DNA of 64,000 bases from Ceratotherium simum simum (taxonomy: Eukaryota > Chordata > Mammalia > Perissodactyla > Rhinocerotidae). Location: contig NW_004454265.1 of the NCBI RefSeq assembly GCF_000283155.1, positions 2,421,356-2,485,355 of the forward strand. Direction: 5' to 3'. This document shows, piece by piece, positions 21,472 through 33,175 of this stretch (position 1 is the stretch's first letter; the number at the start of each line of letters is the position of its first letter). A program made the position numbers and the translations under genes. The notes under the pieces are model-generated. The model worked only from the letters and a program-made list of their open reading frames with translations. It ran no database searches and was not told the DNA's origin.

Positions 21472-21696
21472 TTTTTTTTAAGATTTATTGATTTATTTAT
21501 CCCCCGCCCCCCCCCCCGCCAAAGCCCCAGCAAATAGTTGCATGTCATAGCTGCACATCCTTCCAGCTGCTGTATGTGGGACGTGGCCCCAGCATGGCCG
21601 GAGAAGCGGCACGTCGGTGTGTGCCCGGGATCCAAACCCGGGCCGCCAGCAGCGGAGCGCGCGCACCCAACTGCCAAGCCACGGGGCCGGCCCCTG
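21472..21696 (-). repeat. tRNA-derived SINE, second ERE subfamily, inserted in a MIR-like element
   Basis: Antisense copy with a C-rich tract (21501-21520), 'catgtcatagctgcacatcc', 'gggatccaaacccgggcc' and head 'cacggggccggcccc'. Target duplication TTATCCTCATTTT at 21459-21471 and 21697-21709. The right flank continues as antisense MIR ('ttttaaggatgaagaaacgaggcac', 'cacagagctggtaagtaac', to about 21790). Confidence 0.93.
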
Positions 21697-21886
21697 TTAT
21701 CCTCATTTTAAGGATGAAGAAACGAGGCACTTGCCCAAAGTTAAGGAATTGCCCAAAGTCACAGAGCTGGTAAGTAACGAGGCCTGGCCCTGGGGCCACG
21801 CTCCCCCTCTTAGACTGCACCGGGGTCACACAGGCAGGGTCAGCAACCTCTCTAAGAGAAGGTTGAAAGAAAGCTGCCCGAGGGGC

Positions 21887-21935
21887 GTGTGTGTGTGCGT
21901 GTGTGTGTGTGTGAGTGACAGAGAGAGAGAGAGAG
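21887..21935. repeat. (GT)n/(GA)n microsatellite
   Basis: Alternating GT with one GC interruption, then GA repeats; purine-pyrimidine alternation followed by a purine tract. Confidence 0.95.
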
Positions 21936-22017
21936 GACCGTGCTCATAACCACGGTTCCTGTGGACGAGAACACCCAAACCTTCTTCTGGAGGGAGACAG
22001 CCAGGTAGGCATGTGTA

Positions 22018-22445
22018 TCAGTTTCCTAGGGTGGCCACAACACAGTATCACGAACTGGGTGCCTTAACACAACAGAAACTGATTCTTTCATAGTTCTGAA
22101 GGCTAGAAGTCCAAAATCAACATTGTCAGGGCCGAGCTCCCTCAGAGACCCTGGGTAGAATCCTTCCTCGCCTAACTTCCTGGCTTCCAGTGTGGGCGCC
22201 AATCCTCGGCACTCCTTGGCTTTTGGCTGCATCCCTCCAATCTCTGCCTCTGTCTCTAAATGGCATTCTTCTCTCTCTGTCTCCACGAGGCTTTCTTACA
22301 AGGCCATCATTAGATTTAGGGCCCATGCTGATCCAGTGTGGCCTCATCTTAGCCTGATTACATCTGCAAAGACTATTTCTGGTAAGCTCATAATCACAGA
22401 CACGGGGGTTAGAACTTCAACATATCTTTTTTGAGGACACGACTC
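22018..22445 (-). mobile_element. MLT1-type MaLR solitary LTR
   Basis: Antisense MLT1 wording: 'tcagtttcctagggtggccacaaca', 'cagaaactgattctttcatagttctgaaggctagaagtcc', 'ccaatctctgcctctgtct', 'cttagcctgattacatctgcaaagac'. No internal ERV sequence on either side. Confidence 0.82.
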
Positions 22446-22691
22446 CACCTCCAGCAGCATGGACGTAAAGATGATCTGAGAGGAGCCCCTGGATGTACTC
22501 TTTCAGGTATAAATGGGAGCTTAGCCAGGGCAGGTGCGGAATCTCCAGGGAGGCATAGGCCTGAGAGAAAGGGAGAGGGTGTTCAGGTCAAGGAGGAGAG
22601 TCTGAGCCAGCAGGGAGCTGAGCATGTGGATGGAGGGGTCCCCATGGAGTCAAGGTTCTAACAGTGGATGGAGCCAGATGAGAGAAGGGCT

Positions 22692-22905
22692 CCTACAGGG
22701 GCTTTGTTCTAGAGCAGTGGGTCTCAGACTCGAGCTCAGACAGAAGCTCCCAGGGTCTTGCCAAAGCAGCATGCTGGACCCCAGCCGAGTTCTGATCCAG
22801 TAAATCTGGGGGAGCCTGGGAACGAGCATTTTACTGAGTCCAGGTGATGCTGAGGCTGCTGTGCCCAAGACCACACTTTGAGAACTTCTCTCTAGAGCTG
22901 AGGGA
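22692..22905 (+). mobile_element. MER5A/MER20-type hAT nonautonomous element
   Basis: Near full length: opens 'gcagtgggtctcagactcgagc' and closes 'ccacactttgagaacttctc', with 'gttctgatccagtaaatctgggg', 'gagcattttactgagtccaggtgatgctgaggctgctg' between. The open frame of 173 residues across it on the other strand is accidental. Confidence 0.8.
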
Positions 22906-23537
22906 AACCACTGAAGGTCTGGGGGGGGGGGGAGGAAGTGACAGGTAGCTCCAGTGACAGTCACTAGAATACAACTGAATAGGAGATTAGGGACATGACA
23001 ATTAATTCTCTCCAAAGGCTCGAGGGCATCAAGAAGACTACAGGAAATGGAGGACTGTTGTCTCAAAGTCTGGTCCCCCTGGAGTCCCTGGCAGATCGGG
23101 TCACGACGCCTCAGAAAGTTACGGTGGCAGGTCCACTCTCTGCTTTGGGACGTGCGGCGGACAAAGTCCATGAGGACGCAGGGACATGGGGAGGAGGCAA
23201 CTGAAACAGGGTTGAAGAAAACTCACCCCTCGCTTGCTGTCACCTGGAGAGCTACTGTGCAGGTAATGACATTTTTATCAAGAAGTTAAAACTGCACATT
23301 CTAATAGCCACTCTACAAAGTCATGTCTTATTTTCAGTAAAAAGCTGATTACTGTCAAACACAAAGCTTTGTCTTCATGTCACTGGATCAGAGAGTTTTC
23401 CCCCAGTGTGTGTCTGGACAACCTTTATATCAGATACACAGAGTGTTGTTTAAGTTGGTGAAATACTGGGTGTGAGTACTGGAAATAAACCTGGGGAACT
23501 TGGTGAGGGGTGGAGAATAGGTTTTTATTTATTCCAA

Positions 23538-23826
23538 AAGCCCCGTGGCTTAGCGGTTAAGTGCGCGCGCTCCGCTACTGGCGGCCCGGGTTCGGATCCC
23601 GGGCGCTCACAGAGGCACTGCTTCTCCAGCCATGCTGAGGCCACGTCCCACATACAGCAACTAGAAGGATGTGCAACTGTGACATACAACTATCTACTGG
23701 GGCTTTGGGGGGGGGGGACAAAAAAAAAAAGGAGGAGGATTGGCAATAGATGTTAGCTCAGAGCCAGTCTTCCTCAGCAAAAAGAGGAGGATTAGCACGG
23801 ATGTTAGCTCACACACACACAAAAAA
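23538..23826 (+). repeat. composite SINE: second-subfamily body with an ERE-type tail
   Basis: The only plus-strand SINE of the set. The tRNA-like head keeps a good A box (TGGCTTAGCGG, 23546-23556) and B box (GGTTCGGATCC, 23589-23599), the internal Pol III promoter. The body 'gccatgctgaggccacgtcccacatacagcaac' runs to about 23711. After an A-rich stretch come two ERE tail modules ('ggaggaggattggcaatagatgttagctcag' and 'aaaagaggaggattagcacggatg') and a CA/A end. Confidence 0.92.
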
Positions 23827-25154
23827 AACCTAACACTCCCTTTAAACTCACTCAAAAACACGACAAAAACTTGGAGCAAATGAAAGAGCAGGGATGGTGC
23901 CCCAGAGAAAGCGAGCTGTGGGCTGCTGCACAGAGACCATGAACACTGACCCTGGGGGCTCCTACCCGATCCTGCCGAGAGCCAATCCACAGACGGGGCC
24001 CTGATGCTCTGGGAGAAATGCTGTCCTGTGTCTCCTCTCTCTGCAGTTGGTGGCTAAGTATGGCTCCTCCATCTTGCCTTGGAGCACTGGTGACAACTTT
24101 AAACTTTACGGTTTCAAGTGGAGGGGTGGGCGGTGGGGACAGCTCCTGTCATCAGAGCTCTCAGGGATTCTAACCTCCCCTCTGTGCAGCGGGGCCTCCC
24201 TAGCCTAACAGACTTGGCTGTAAATGTCCCTTCCAGCCTTCACATTTGGTAGGAAAACATAAATGTCATGCCATTCTAGGAAAAGCAAATGGCTTCACTT
24301 TATAAGGTTAGTTTTATGAGTCAGGTTCAGTTGGAGACAAGTAAACAACTCATTTGTGGATAAAAATTGCTGAGCCATTCTTCTGTTCTGGACAGAGAGA
24401 GCATCGTGTATTGCATTATACCCTGGAATTATCTTACTGCATTTTCCTTCTCTCGGGCAATGCCAGATAAAGCGAATACATTTTTTTCAGCGACGCTCGG
24501 ATCAGGCCCCATCCCGAGAGGTCCAAGGAGATCTTTGCACATGGACGCTTTCCTCAATCAGAGTTGGCAGGAGTGGAGAGACAGAGACAGAATACTGTGT
24601 GTCATTCTCTGCTCAGCCAGCTGTGGGTAGGAGTTCCTGGCCCTGCCTGAGGACCCGGAGTGGCAGTGGCCAGAGGCAGTGTCCCCTCTGCTTGCCTGTA
24701 GCTCAGGGTGGGGCTCATTAGAGAAAGCTGGCCTTAAGAGGGGCTTGGGTTGTTGGGTCTCCCTCCCTCCTCCGGAAGGGCTGGGAATGAGTCAGGGCCT
24801 GGCCCAGCCCCCTGTTCCCGAGGCCCAGTGGTCCCAGCACCCTTCCAATGACCTTTATTTTCACTTAACAACTATTTAGTCTTTGTCTCTTGCAAGGCCC
24901 TAGCCAGTGCAGTGGAAGAGATAAAGAGAGACTGACGCCTTCTGCCCCATAGAAGCAGACACACGTGTAGAGTGGGACTAAAGCTGGCTGTTGGGGTCGA
25001 CCACAAAGCAGCCTACAGGCAAGCACCCAGATGGGCTGCAGAGGACAGGCGTGTTGGGAGGCGAGGGCATGACCGAGCAGTGCCACTCTTTGGGTACAGT
25101 CACATGTCCGGCGTGTGTAAGTACTTGCATCAGGTCACAGCCACCCCAGAAGCT
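23827..25154. other. intron 1 sequence, mostly unassigned
   Basis: No exon seen. 24880-25090 has weak antisense L2 character ('gaagagataaagagagactgacgccttctgcccc'). Confidence 0.4.
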
Positions 25155-25620
25155 GGTGTGGTAGGGTGAGTAATGGCCCCCAAAGATGTCCATGTCCTAA
25201 CCCCTGGAACCTGTGAATTTTTACTTCACGTGGCAAAGGAGACTTGGCCAACGTGGTTAAGATAAGGATCTTGAGATGGATTATCCTGGATTATCTAGGT
25301 GGGCCTGATGTACTCACAAGGCTCCTTACAAGAAGGAGACAGGAGTGTTATATTCCGGAGATGCTTCGCTGCTGGCTTTGAAGATGGAGGATGGAGCACG
25401 AGCCAAGGAATGCAAGCAGCCTTTGGAAGCTGGAAAAGGCAAGGAAATGGATTCTCCCCTAGAGCCTCCAGAAGGAACGCAGCTCTGTCAATGCCTTGAT
25501 CTTAGCCCAGTGAGACTCATTTCAGACTTCTGACCTCCAGAATTGTAAGAGAATAAATTTGTGGAGTTTTTTTACCTACAAAGTTTGTGGTGATTTGTTA
25601 TAGCAGTGAATTACTGTGAT
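25155..25620 (+). mobile_element. MLT1D-like MaLR solitary LTR
   Basis: Sense orientation: 'ggtagggtgagtaatggcccccaaagatgtcc', 'aaggatcttgagatggattatcctggattat', 'agccaaggaatgcaagcagcc', 'agcccagtgagactcatttcagacttctgacctccagaa', 'gagaataaattt'. The open frames in it are shadows of the LTR. Confidence 0.88.
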
Positions 25621-28600
25621 CCTTCATGTCATGTTCCGTGTGGGCTGTCCGCTGGGGACTGTCGTGGATCTACATGCATCTCATACACAGCTGTGGCACA
25701 AGACCCCTTTCATAACTGGACTTGACTGGCTAGAGGCATCCTGCACAACCCTAAGAAGTAACCCAGAGAGGAGACTTGCTACAGCTGCTATCCCCAACCA
25801 CCATGGGACCAGCTCTGTGAAAACCTCTTCAACTGGGGCAGCAGTGCAAAGGCACATAAATGCCAAGGCTGCGTGGGTGTGGATAAGTCTCTAGGGTGAT
25901 CCACTGCCAATACACAGAGATCACAGGTCAGGCTGGATTTGGGCGATATTGCATGTGTGCGTGTGTGTGTGTATTTAACACTCTGTGGCTGATTAATATC
26001 AGTCATTTTAGGGCTCAGTATTTACATTTGATCTCCAGCAGAACAACCGAGGTCCTTTAAGGAAGAGTGTGCAGCCGAGGCAGGCTGCTGGTTAAATTCA
26101 CAACCCACGACCAGTGGTCTTTACTTGGGGCCACTACTAACACTCTGGGATCACACGCATCCTTGGCTATGACACCAAGACAAGTGGAAAATGTTGTGGG
26201 CTGGTAAAAATTGTCTGCGGTTCAAAAACAATTTATCACAAGCTGGTTAAAAACATTCCTACTTCGTAGCTCATCCGGGTGCAGCTGGCTTGGGTGACTG
26301 GGGCAAAGTGCCCAGGGCCAGGTGGCCTTTCTCACCCATGCCAGACCCAGACTCTGCAGTCAGCGCCTGCAGACAGGCGGGTGCTGTGGTGGGGGCGGGG
26401 CGGAGACCTCGGGCACCTGCGCTGCTGCAGCAGAGCTGTGCCGGGAAGGGAGGAGGCTGTGCCTCTCTGTTGATCTCAGGGGTGCTGGGTTCCCTCCCAG
26501 GGCAGTGTGAGGCCACCTAAGAGCACCGCGCAGATCCCACCCCTATTCTCTCACAACGGCTGTAAAAGCACTTAAGTGCCTTCCCTGCATGGAAGTAAAG
26601 ATTATTTCATGGTAGTATTTTGTTACTTATCTTTCCCCTCCAAACTCATGCAGCCTTTTTCATTCTTCAGTTTTTGTTTCTAGGGCCTGTTTTCCCTTCT
26701 TGCAAACAATCACCTCTGAATTATTGACATTAATGGAAACAAGACTTCAAGAAGAGCAGTAATTAGGTGAATTATGTTGTATTAAAGTGCTTTAGAGATT
26801 GAGGAGTGATAAAGGAAAGAAGCTGTTCTCAGTAGAGCAGGTGCTCTCTCCCGCCCGTGGCTGAGTGGACGGGCTGTTCTGCTGCCCGACGCTCAGCGGC
26901 AGCGCCCACAGCAGCCCAGCCGCCTGCACCCGGCCGGATGCTCACCCAAAGGCACTTGTTTTGCTCCCAAACTTGCTCATGCCAAGTGTACTTACTACCT
27001 AATTGCATAATTAAATGCTACGTAAACTGGTGAAGAGTGGGCACAAAAAAGACGTCACCTCCACAAAATCCACGTTAAATCTGTAGAAAGAATTGATAAA
27101 ATCAAGTCTCTAAAACTCTTGCTCTTGAACTGGGTGTGGGCGAGTCAAGATGGCACAAGAAAGAGGAAAAACAGGTCAAAGTAGGAGATTATGCACTGTA
27201 TTCATTGCAAGTGCTCCCTCCACTGGAAATAAAGCAAGAAGGAAGTCTGAGCTGACCCCTGACGGGCGTGCCTTCTTGCTAGACAGACTCGAGGCAGCCA
27301 GTGCCGGCCTTGCCCTATGCCAACAGGTAGGTGCCAAATTTACACTTATCGACTTCAGTCTAAATGGAAGCAATTAAGGGATGGACGTAACTTTCACCCA
27401 CACTTGTGTCAGTTGTTTCAGTTATGTTTCTAACTACTGGTGCCGGCCTGGTCAGAGGCGGTCACCTTAAGTGACCAATCCCCAAACAATGGCCAATTCC
27501 TGAATGGCTTGCCTTTCTCATGAAGGATGTGCATACAGGATCTCAGCCAACCGGCCCTCCACGTGTCAGGGAAGGGCTGGTCTCTCACTTGCTGCTCGGG
27601 CAGGGGCCAGTGGTCCCAGGACTTGCTGAGTGGCCAGAGGAGATTCATCAGTGTAAGGGGCAGCCTCCAGAAGTCAGGAACGGGGTTGATCCAGGACACC
27701 CTGGGTAGCACAGGGACTCTCAACACCACCCCAAATCTCCCACCACTCCACACTGTGGGTCCTGGGGCTGTGCCACGTGGTATCAGAAAAGTAGGAGCCT
27801 CCTCGGTCGTGGAAGGGTAGTGTGTGGCCAGGAAAGAGATGGCATCAGGTGGGGTAGGGAGGGAACACAAGCCATGTCTGTGATCTCTCCCTACAATTAG
27901 TAAACAAAACAAAACGGATGTACACTGGCTCTTGACCATCTAGTACCGACTTCTCATACATCCCTGCATTTACTACCATGCTATTACTACATTTCACCAC
28001 TAGAGAGCAACAGTGTTTCTAAAATGAGGGATTCTTGCAGAACCAAGAAATCACTTAGAAGCAAGAAATTTCAGAGCTGGAAGAGGTCTTAAAAATCATT
28101 TGGTTTCACTGGCTTCCAAAATTTTTATAGCTGAAACCCACAGCAAGAATCGCATCCTTCAAAATGACTTAGTTCATACATATATGTTTAAAATATTCTG
28201 AGGTACTACTTACTTACTCTTTCTTCTGCAATACACTCAATAGTTTGTATCCCAAACTATTTTATTAAAAACAAAACAAACAACAAAACAACTGTAAACT
28301 ACTAAATTGATTTCATAACCCACGAGCAGACCATTATTTTGACAAACGCTGACTTGGTCCCAGCCTCTCATCTTACAAGGGGGTGCGCTGACCGGAGGAT
28401 GGAGAGGGAGCCCTACCAGCTACACTCCCTCACCTGCTCAGCCACCTGCTCACCCCGGTCAGCCTGGGTGAATGGCGACATTGCGCAGCAACTGAGCGCT
28501 CACTCTGAAAGGCAGTGACTGGATAAAGATGCATACCCGGGTTTGGGGATCCCCCACGCTTCACTTCTTGTCAGTGCTAGGCTGCTCCTGTAATTGAGGC

Positions 28601-28770
28601 AGAAATTCCTGAAATCACACGCTGCAAGCTCCACGCAGGTGGTGTCTGCGCTCCTCATTCAGGCAGCTGAGTGACTGCTTCAAAAGACCCCACCCTGACC
28701 TGAATTAGGGCCACTCTATCTAGCCCAGTGCCTGGCAGAGAGCAAGTGCTGGGTGAGACGACTGCCCCTC
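25621..28770. other. intron 1 sequence; includes an unnamed repeat-like block at 27425-27940
   Basis: 25940-25975 holds a short GT microsatellite. 27425-27940 reads on the minus strand like a conserved dispersed element ('gcacagccccaggacccacagtg', 'gatgaatctcctctggcc') but I cannot name it; its 169-residue frame has no known domain. 28060-28160 has a weak MIR3/core-SINE start. Nothing else recognised. Confidence 0.4.
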
Positions 28771-28779
28771 AGACAGGAC

Positions 28780-28965
28780 AACGGTCACTCATATCTCCAG
28801 ACTTTACAGTCAGTACTTATGTCATCTCATATGACTCTTAAAAATGCCTGGCATGGTTGGCAGAGCGTGCATTATTCCCATTCCAGATGAGGAAATAACC
28901 AGAGACTTACATGACCTTCTCTAGGTTGTGTGGCCCGCTGGATGTAAAGCAGGGGCTGGTACCCG
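28780..28965 (-). repeat. MIR-like remnant
   Basis: Antisense pattern: 'cttatgtcatctcatatgactc', 'attattcccattccagatgaggaaataacc', 'gttgtgtggcccgctggatgtaaagcaggggc'. Confidence 0.55.
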
Positions 28966-30299
28966 AGTCCTCTAGGACACCCCACCAGCTGGTCCCCCAT
29001 ATTCCGGAAAGGCACCCATGGCAGTTTCCCAGCAGGCATCAGCACTGGCTCTCAGATCCCCCCTCCTCGGCGTCTGCCACCCCCAAGGGTCCTGGCGTGC
29101 CGCGGCCACCAGTTTAAGGCACACCCCACCCCGGGCTGCCTTGGTCACCCTGGGAGGGGGCCCTCGACAGTGGTGATGTTTGGAGGAGGCAGGGGAACGG
29201 AGGAAAACGATTTTAACTGAATTCCTGGGAGAAACTGAAACCTCTTTAGTCCCTAGAGATTCTTGGCCCTGAAAGTGACTGAGTTCTCTTCCTTGGCTCC
29301 TTAATTTTAAGACATTTATAGCCATTTTTGGAGGAAATGTAAAGGCAGACCAGATGACATAGGAAGTTATTCTTTCTTAGGGTCAATGCCCTGGACTCAT
29401 CTACTATTAACACCGCCTCCTTCTCACGCATGCTCGCCTGTAATTGATTCACCAGCCCCTCCCCCCTTTTTTTGGCTAAAACGTAGGGTATCTTTAAAAC
29501 TCAGGAACATTATACTGTTAGAGATGAAAAACAGTAACTGAGCTCTTTTTGGATGACAAAGGGAATTTTTACTTAACTCAGGTTTTGAGAGCTAGTTTGA
29601 TTATTTTGTGAAAGATGCCAAGTATTTAACTTTTTTTCAAAGGAAATGCGTGAAAATGTAAAGCATTTTATTATTTTTTTATGGTCTTGGAAGGAAGAAA
29701 AAAATTCCCAGAATTTGAAAAGTGGTGTACTTTAGAAATCTGAGCTTGGTTTCCTGTAGGGGGTGCTCCCTGCTGGTAATCGGGAGCAAACCGTCCAGAC
29801 CCGCCCTCTCTGGGCGCCGAGGTGGCGACTCTCCCCCTGTGGGAGGAAGCTCTCAAGCTCTGCTCCCCCGTCTCCTCTGCTGGACTAGTAATGCTGAACT
29901 TTTTCTCCCTGAGACTGCAAGGATTGTTAAAACAGGCGACGAGAGGTTGCCTTTTTCTAGGCACAATTGGATTTCATCCTTCATAAATCTAGCCAGCCTG
30001 GGTGCGGGGTTAAGCCTTTGAGGAACCAAGGCTGAGCTTCGAAACGGCTTCCCCGCCCCTGTCTAACGCCAGGTCTAGAACAATCTAAGAAAAATCCTAC
30101 TGCCGCTCTTTAAAACTACCTATTTACACTCCATACTCAATTCCAGATTCTTTGAGGCTGCGTCTGCAAGCTGTGTGGAATATTTGGGGATTACTGGAAA
30201 GAGCGGCCTTACTTTTGGGACAGACTCAGTGTAGTTCTGTAACTTTTGTAATCTTCTATTTGAAGAAGACAGCAACGTTGCTCCCGAGACACGAAACGA
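28966..30299. other. start of RARRES1 intron 1 region, nothing recognised
   Basis: Mixed composition, no exon or nameable repeat; GC content rises toward the CpG island. Confidence 0.4.
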
Positions 30300-31340
30300 T
30301 ACCCACAACTAGCGCCTGGAAACCGGCGAGCACACGTGGAGCGAGTCCTCACTCCGCTCCCAGAGAGCAGCCCCGGGCCGCTGCCCCGGCAGGTGGGGGC
30401 GCGGCCGCGGCAATTCCCGCCGCGCGCCCCGATTAACCAGACGGGCCGCCCGCCGGCCGGCGCGGAACGCGCTTCGGTTCTGGAATCCGCCCAGGTCGCG
30501 CCCGCCGAGAGCACCCCCACAGCAGCCAACTCCGGTCCCCCAGACGAGCTCCAGCCCTGCCGCTCGGGCCTGTCCCTCAGCGTCCCCAGGCGCCTCTTCC
30601 CCAGGTGCGGGAGCGGCCCTGTGAACAGCCCGGGCGCGCGGACGCCGGCGAGAACGAGCGCCCTCCCGCGGCCGCGCCCCCGGACCCCCCGCCCNNNNNN
30701 NNNNNNNNNNNNNNNNNNNNNNNNNNNNNNNNNNNNNNNNNNNNNNNNNNNNNNNNNNNNNNNNNNNNNNNNNNNNNNNNNNNNNNNNNNNNNNNNNNNN
30801 NNNNNNNNNNNNNNNNNNNNNNNNNNNNNNNNNNNNNNNNNNNNNNNNNNNNNNNNNNNNNNNNNNNNNNNNNNNNNNNNNNNNNNNNNNNNNNNNNNNN
30901 NNNNNNNNNNNNNNNNNNNNNNNNNNNNNNNNNNNNNNNNNNNNNNNNNNNNNNNNNNNNNNNNNNNNNNNNNNNNNNNNNNNNNNNNNNNNNNNNNNNN
31001 NNNNNNNNNNNNNNNNNNNNNNNNNNNNNNNNNNNNNNNNNNNNNNNNNNNNNNNNNNNNNNNNNNNNNNNNNNNNNNNNNNNNNNNNNNNNNNNNNNNN
31101 NNNNNNNNNNNNNNNNNNNNNNNNNNNNNNNNNNNNNNNNNNNNNNNNNNNNNNNNNNNNNNNNNNNNNNNNNNGGCAGCGCGGCCCGCCCGGCGCCACT
31201 CCGCGCCGCGCCCCAGCCCGGCTCGGGACCCCGGCGTCTCTCCCCTGCGGTCGCTGCGATTGCGCAACCCTTCGGGTTTCAGAGTTCAGTTCTCCAAGGC
31301 TTGGAGCTGTCATTTCCCAGAAGATAGAAGAGGGGGCGGG
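30300..31340 (-). promoter_or_regulatory. RARRES1: CpG island, probable RARRES1 promoter and exon 1 (mostly in gap)
   Basis: Very GC- and CpG-rich sequence on both sides of a 480-base run of N. RARRES1 needs an exon 1 of about 276 coding bases; neither visible flank encodes the expected leucine-rich signal/anchor or the AALHFFNFR-like segment, so exon 1 is best placed in the gap. That gives an intron 1 of about 15.4 kb. The side above 31175 would be promoter or 5' UTR, the side below 30694 the start of intron 1. Promoter methylation of this gene is known in cancer. Placement is inference. Confidence 0.6.
30695..31174. other. assembly gap, 480 N
   Basis: Run of 480 undetermined bases within a CpG island. 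Long open frames reported across it are artefacts of N being read as open. Confidence 0.99.
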
Positions 31341-31935
31341 TGGAGACGGGGCGGGACGCAGCCGGAACTGAAGGGGGTCACAGTGGCACAATGACCTTGG
31401 ATGTGGGAGGCGTCCCGGGGGAGCTGGGGCTGGACAGGAGGCTGAAGTGGTCAGCAGGGCAGAGTCGGATAAGGACCGACAGGCGCCACCGGACGCAGAA
31501 GCGAGTAGATCATGGTAACCCCGGTGAGAGGCGCCTTGAAGGCTGGCGGGGTGAGGCGTGGGTGGGGCTTTGGGGCCGCGGAGGCAGCGAGTGCTGACAA
31601 CTCTTTTCAGACACGTGGCAGTGAAGGGATGAGATGGCCACTGTTTTTAAGGCACAGACAAGAGAGAAGGCCCAGGAGAACCAGGGCTTAGAGGGCAGGC
31701 CTGGGACAGCGAGCACTCGCAGCATCCTGTTCTCCATCTCTCCGTTTTGTTCGGGGCACCACCCCTCCCCATCGTCCGCAGACCCCAGCCCAGCTGTGGA
31801 GCTAAAAGATGAGCCATCTCTGAAAACAGCCTGGCTCCCGCACTTCTGCCTCCGGATGCTGTCCATCTCTCGTCTGTCTGTCTTTCCTTCTGCAGATGCT
31901 TTGGGGCCCCCTACTCTGCTAGGGGAACTGAGGGG
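31341..31935. other. RARRES1 upstream flank
   Basis: GC-rich sequence next to the CpG island. Possible promoter-proximal region; no motif I would call with confidence and no divergent gene seen. Confidence 0.4.
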
Positions 31936-31939
31936 GAAT

Positions 31940-32480
31940 CAGGTCAGCATCTCTGCCCTCCTGGAACACACCTTCCAGGCCAGTGGGGCCCAGACAATCA
32001 CAAAGGCCAGAGGATGTGCCCTATGTTGGACGCAGTTACCTGCTGTGGAGAAAAATTAAGCCCCGAAGGGGATGGGAGTTAGGAGGTGGTTCTAATTTTA
32101 GATAGTGTGGTCAGGGCGGGCTTCACGGGGAAAGTGACAACTGAATAAGGAGCTGAAGGAGAGAGGGAGCCAAGTGGACCTGTATGGGAAGAGCACCGTA
32201 GGCAGACGCCGCCGGCATGTGGCATGTTTGAAGACCAAGTGCAGCTGGGAGAGAAGACAAGGGGGAGGGTATCAGGATGAGAAGGCAGACGGGGAGTGGG
32301 GGATGGGGCAGACCACGCAAGACTGTGCGCTTGTCTGTCTGGATGTGCCACCTGGAAGTGCACCCTAACTTGCGGGCAGCCTGAGAATGAAGCCCATTTG
32401 AGAATGGCTGAGCAGAGAGAGAGCGAGAGGCGAGGAGCCTGGGTTCCTAAGGACGGTGCTGAGCACATGCATCGACTGGT
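31940..32480 (-). mobile_element. L2 LINE fragment, antisense
   Basis: Antisense L2 wording: 'tctgccctcctggaacaca', 'gtggtcagggcgggcttcacggggaaagtgacaactgaataaggagctgaaggag', 'gtggcatgtttgaagacc', 'ctgagaatgaagcccatttgagaatggctgagcagag'. The open frames here are not genes. Confidence 0.7.
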
Positions 32481-32669
32481 CCTGGAGCTCCTTCCTTGTT
32501 AAGTTTATTGAAGCTGGAGTTTATGCTTCCTGCCTTCAGAGGCAGCCTGACACGGATCATTATCTCTCTAGAACCTTCAAGAGGTTGTAGTAGTAGGCTT
32601 CTGGAGAATTTATCACCTTTGGGTCTTATAAAGATTAAATTTTCCTTACTTTATTTCAGTGCTTTGTCC

Positions 32670-33160
32670 CCAATGAGTGTTAGACTGCTTTCAGCTGTAA
32701 GTAACAGAAAAACTAATTAACACTGTGGACTATTCAGTGGTCTGGAGTGGGAGGTCTCAGGGGTGGTTTGGTGATCCAGTGATTTTTGGAAGGGTTCAGG
32801 TCCTCTCCATCCTTCTGCACAGCTGTCCTCAGCTGGTTGGCTTTTTGTTCATAGACTTGTAGCTTCTTGATTATAGAATGGCTGCTACAGCTCCAGACAT
32901 CACATCTTCACATGCTGCAACCAAAGGCAGGTAGCAGGGAGTAGGTTGCCAGGGTGACAAGAGAGCTATATATCCTGCACCTGTTTTTTTTTTTTTCCCC
33001 ATCAGGGAAGAAAAATCTTTTCCAGAACATTTTCCTCCCTCCCTTCTCCCCACCAGACCTTCTCTTATATCTCATTGGCCAGAACTGGATCACATTGGCA
33101 AACCCTAGCTGCAAGGGAGGCTGGAAAAAGCAAGCATCTGTGTTTTTTCAGTATCTATTG
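32670..33160. repeat. unclassified dispersed element, copy A
   Basis: Resembles the next element: 'ttatatctcattggccagaact' and 'agctgcaagggaggctggaaaa' match 'ttatctcttattggcaagaact' and 'agttgcaaaggaggctgggaaa' of copy B. I know this kind of mammalian repeat by look but not its name. Confidence 0.5.
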
Positions 33161-33175
33161 TGGTGGTCTGGTCTA

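Noticed and set aside
23543..23610. tRNA gene-like sequence with A and B boxes
   Set aside because: It is the tRNA-derived head of a SINE, followed by a SINE body and tail, and is not a functional tRNA.
30209..31394. Frames of about 350 residues across the 480-base gap
   Set aside because: Open only because N codons are read through and the flanks are GC-rich. Exon 1 of RARRES1 is inferred here on other grounds, not from these frames.
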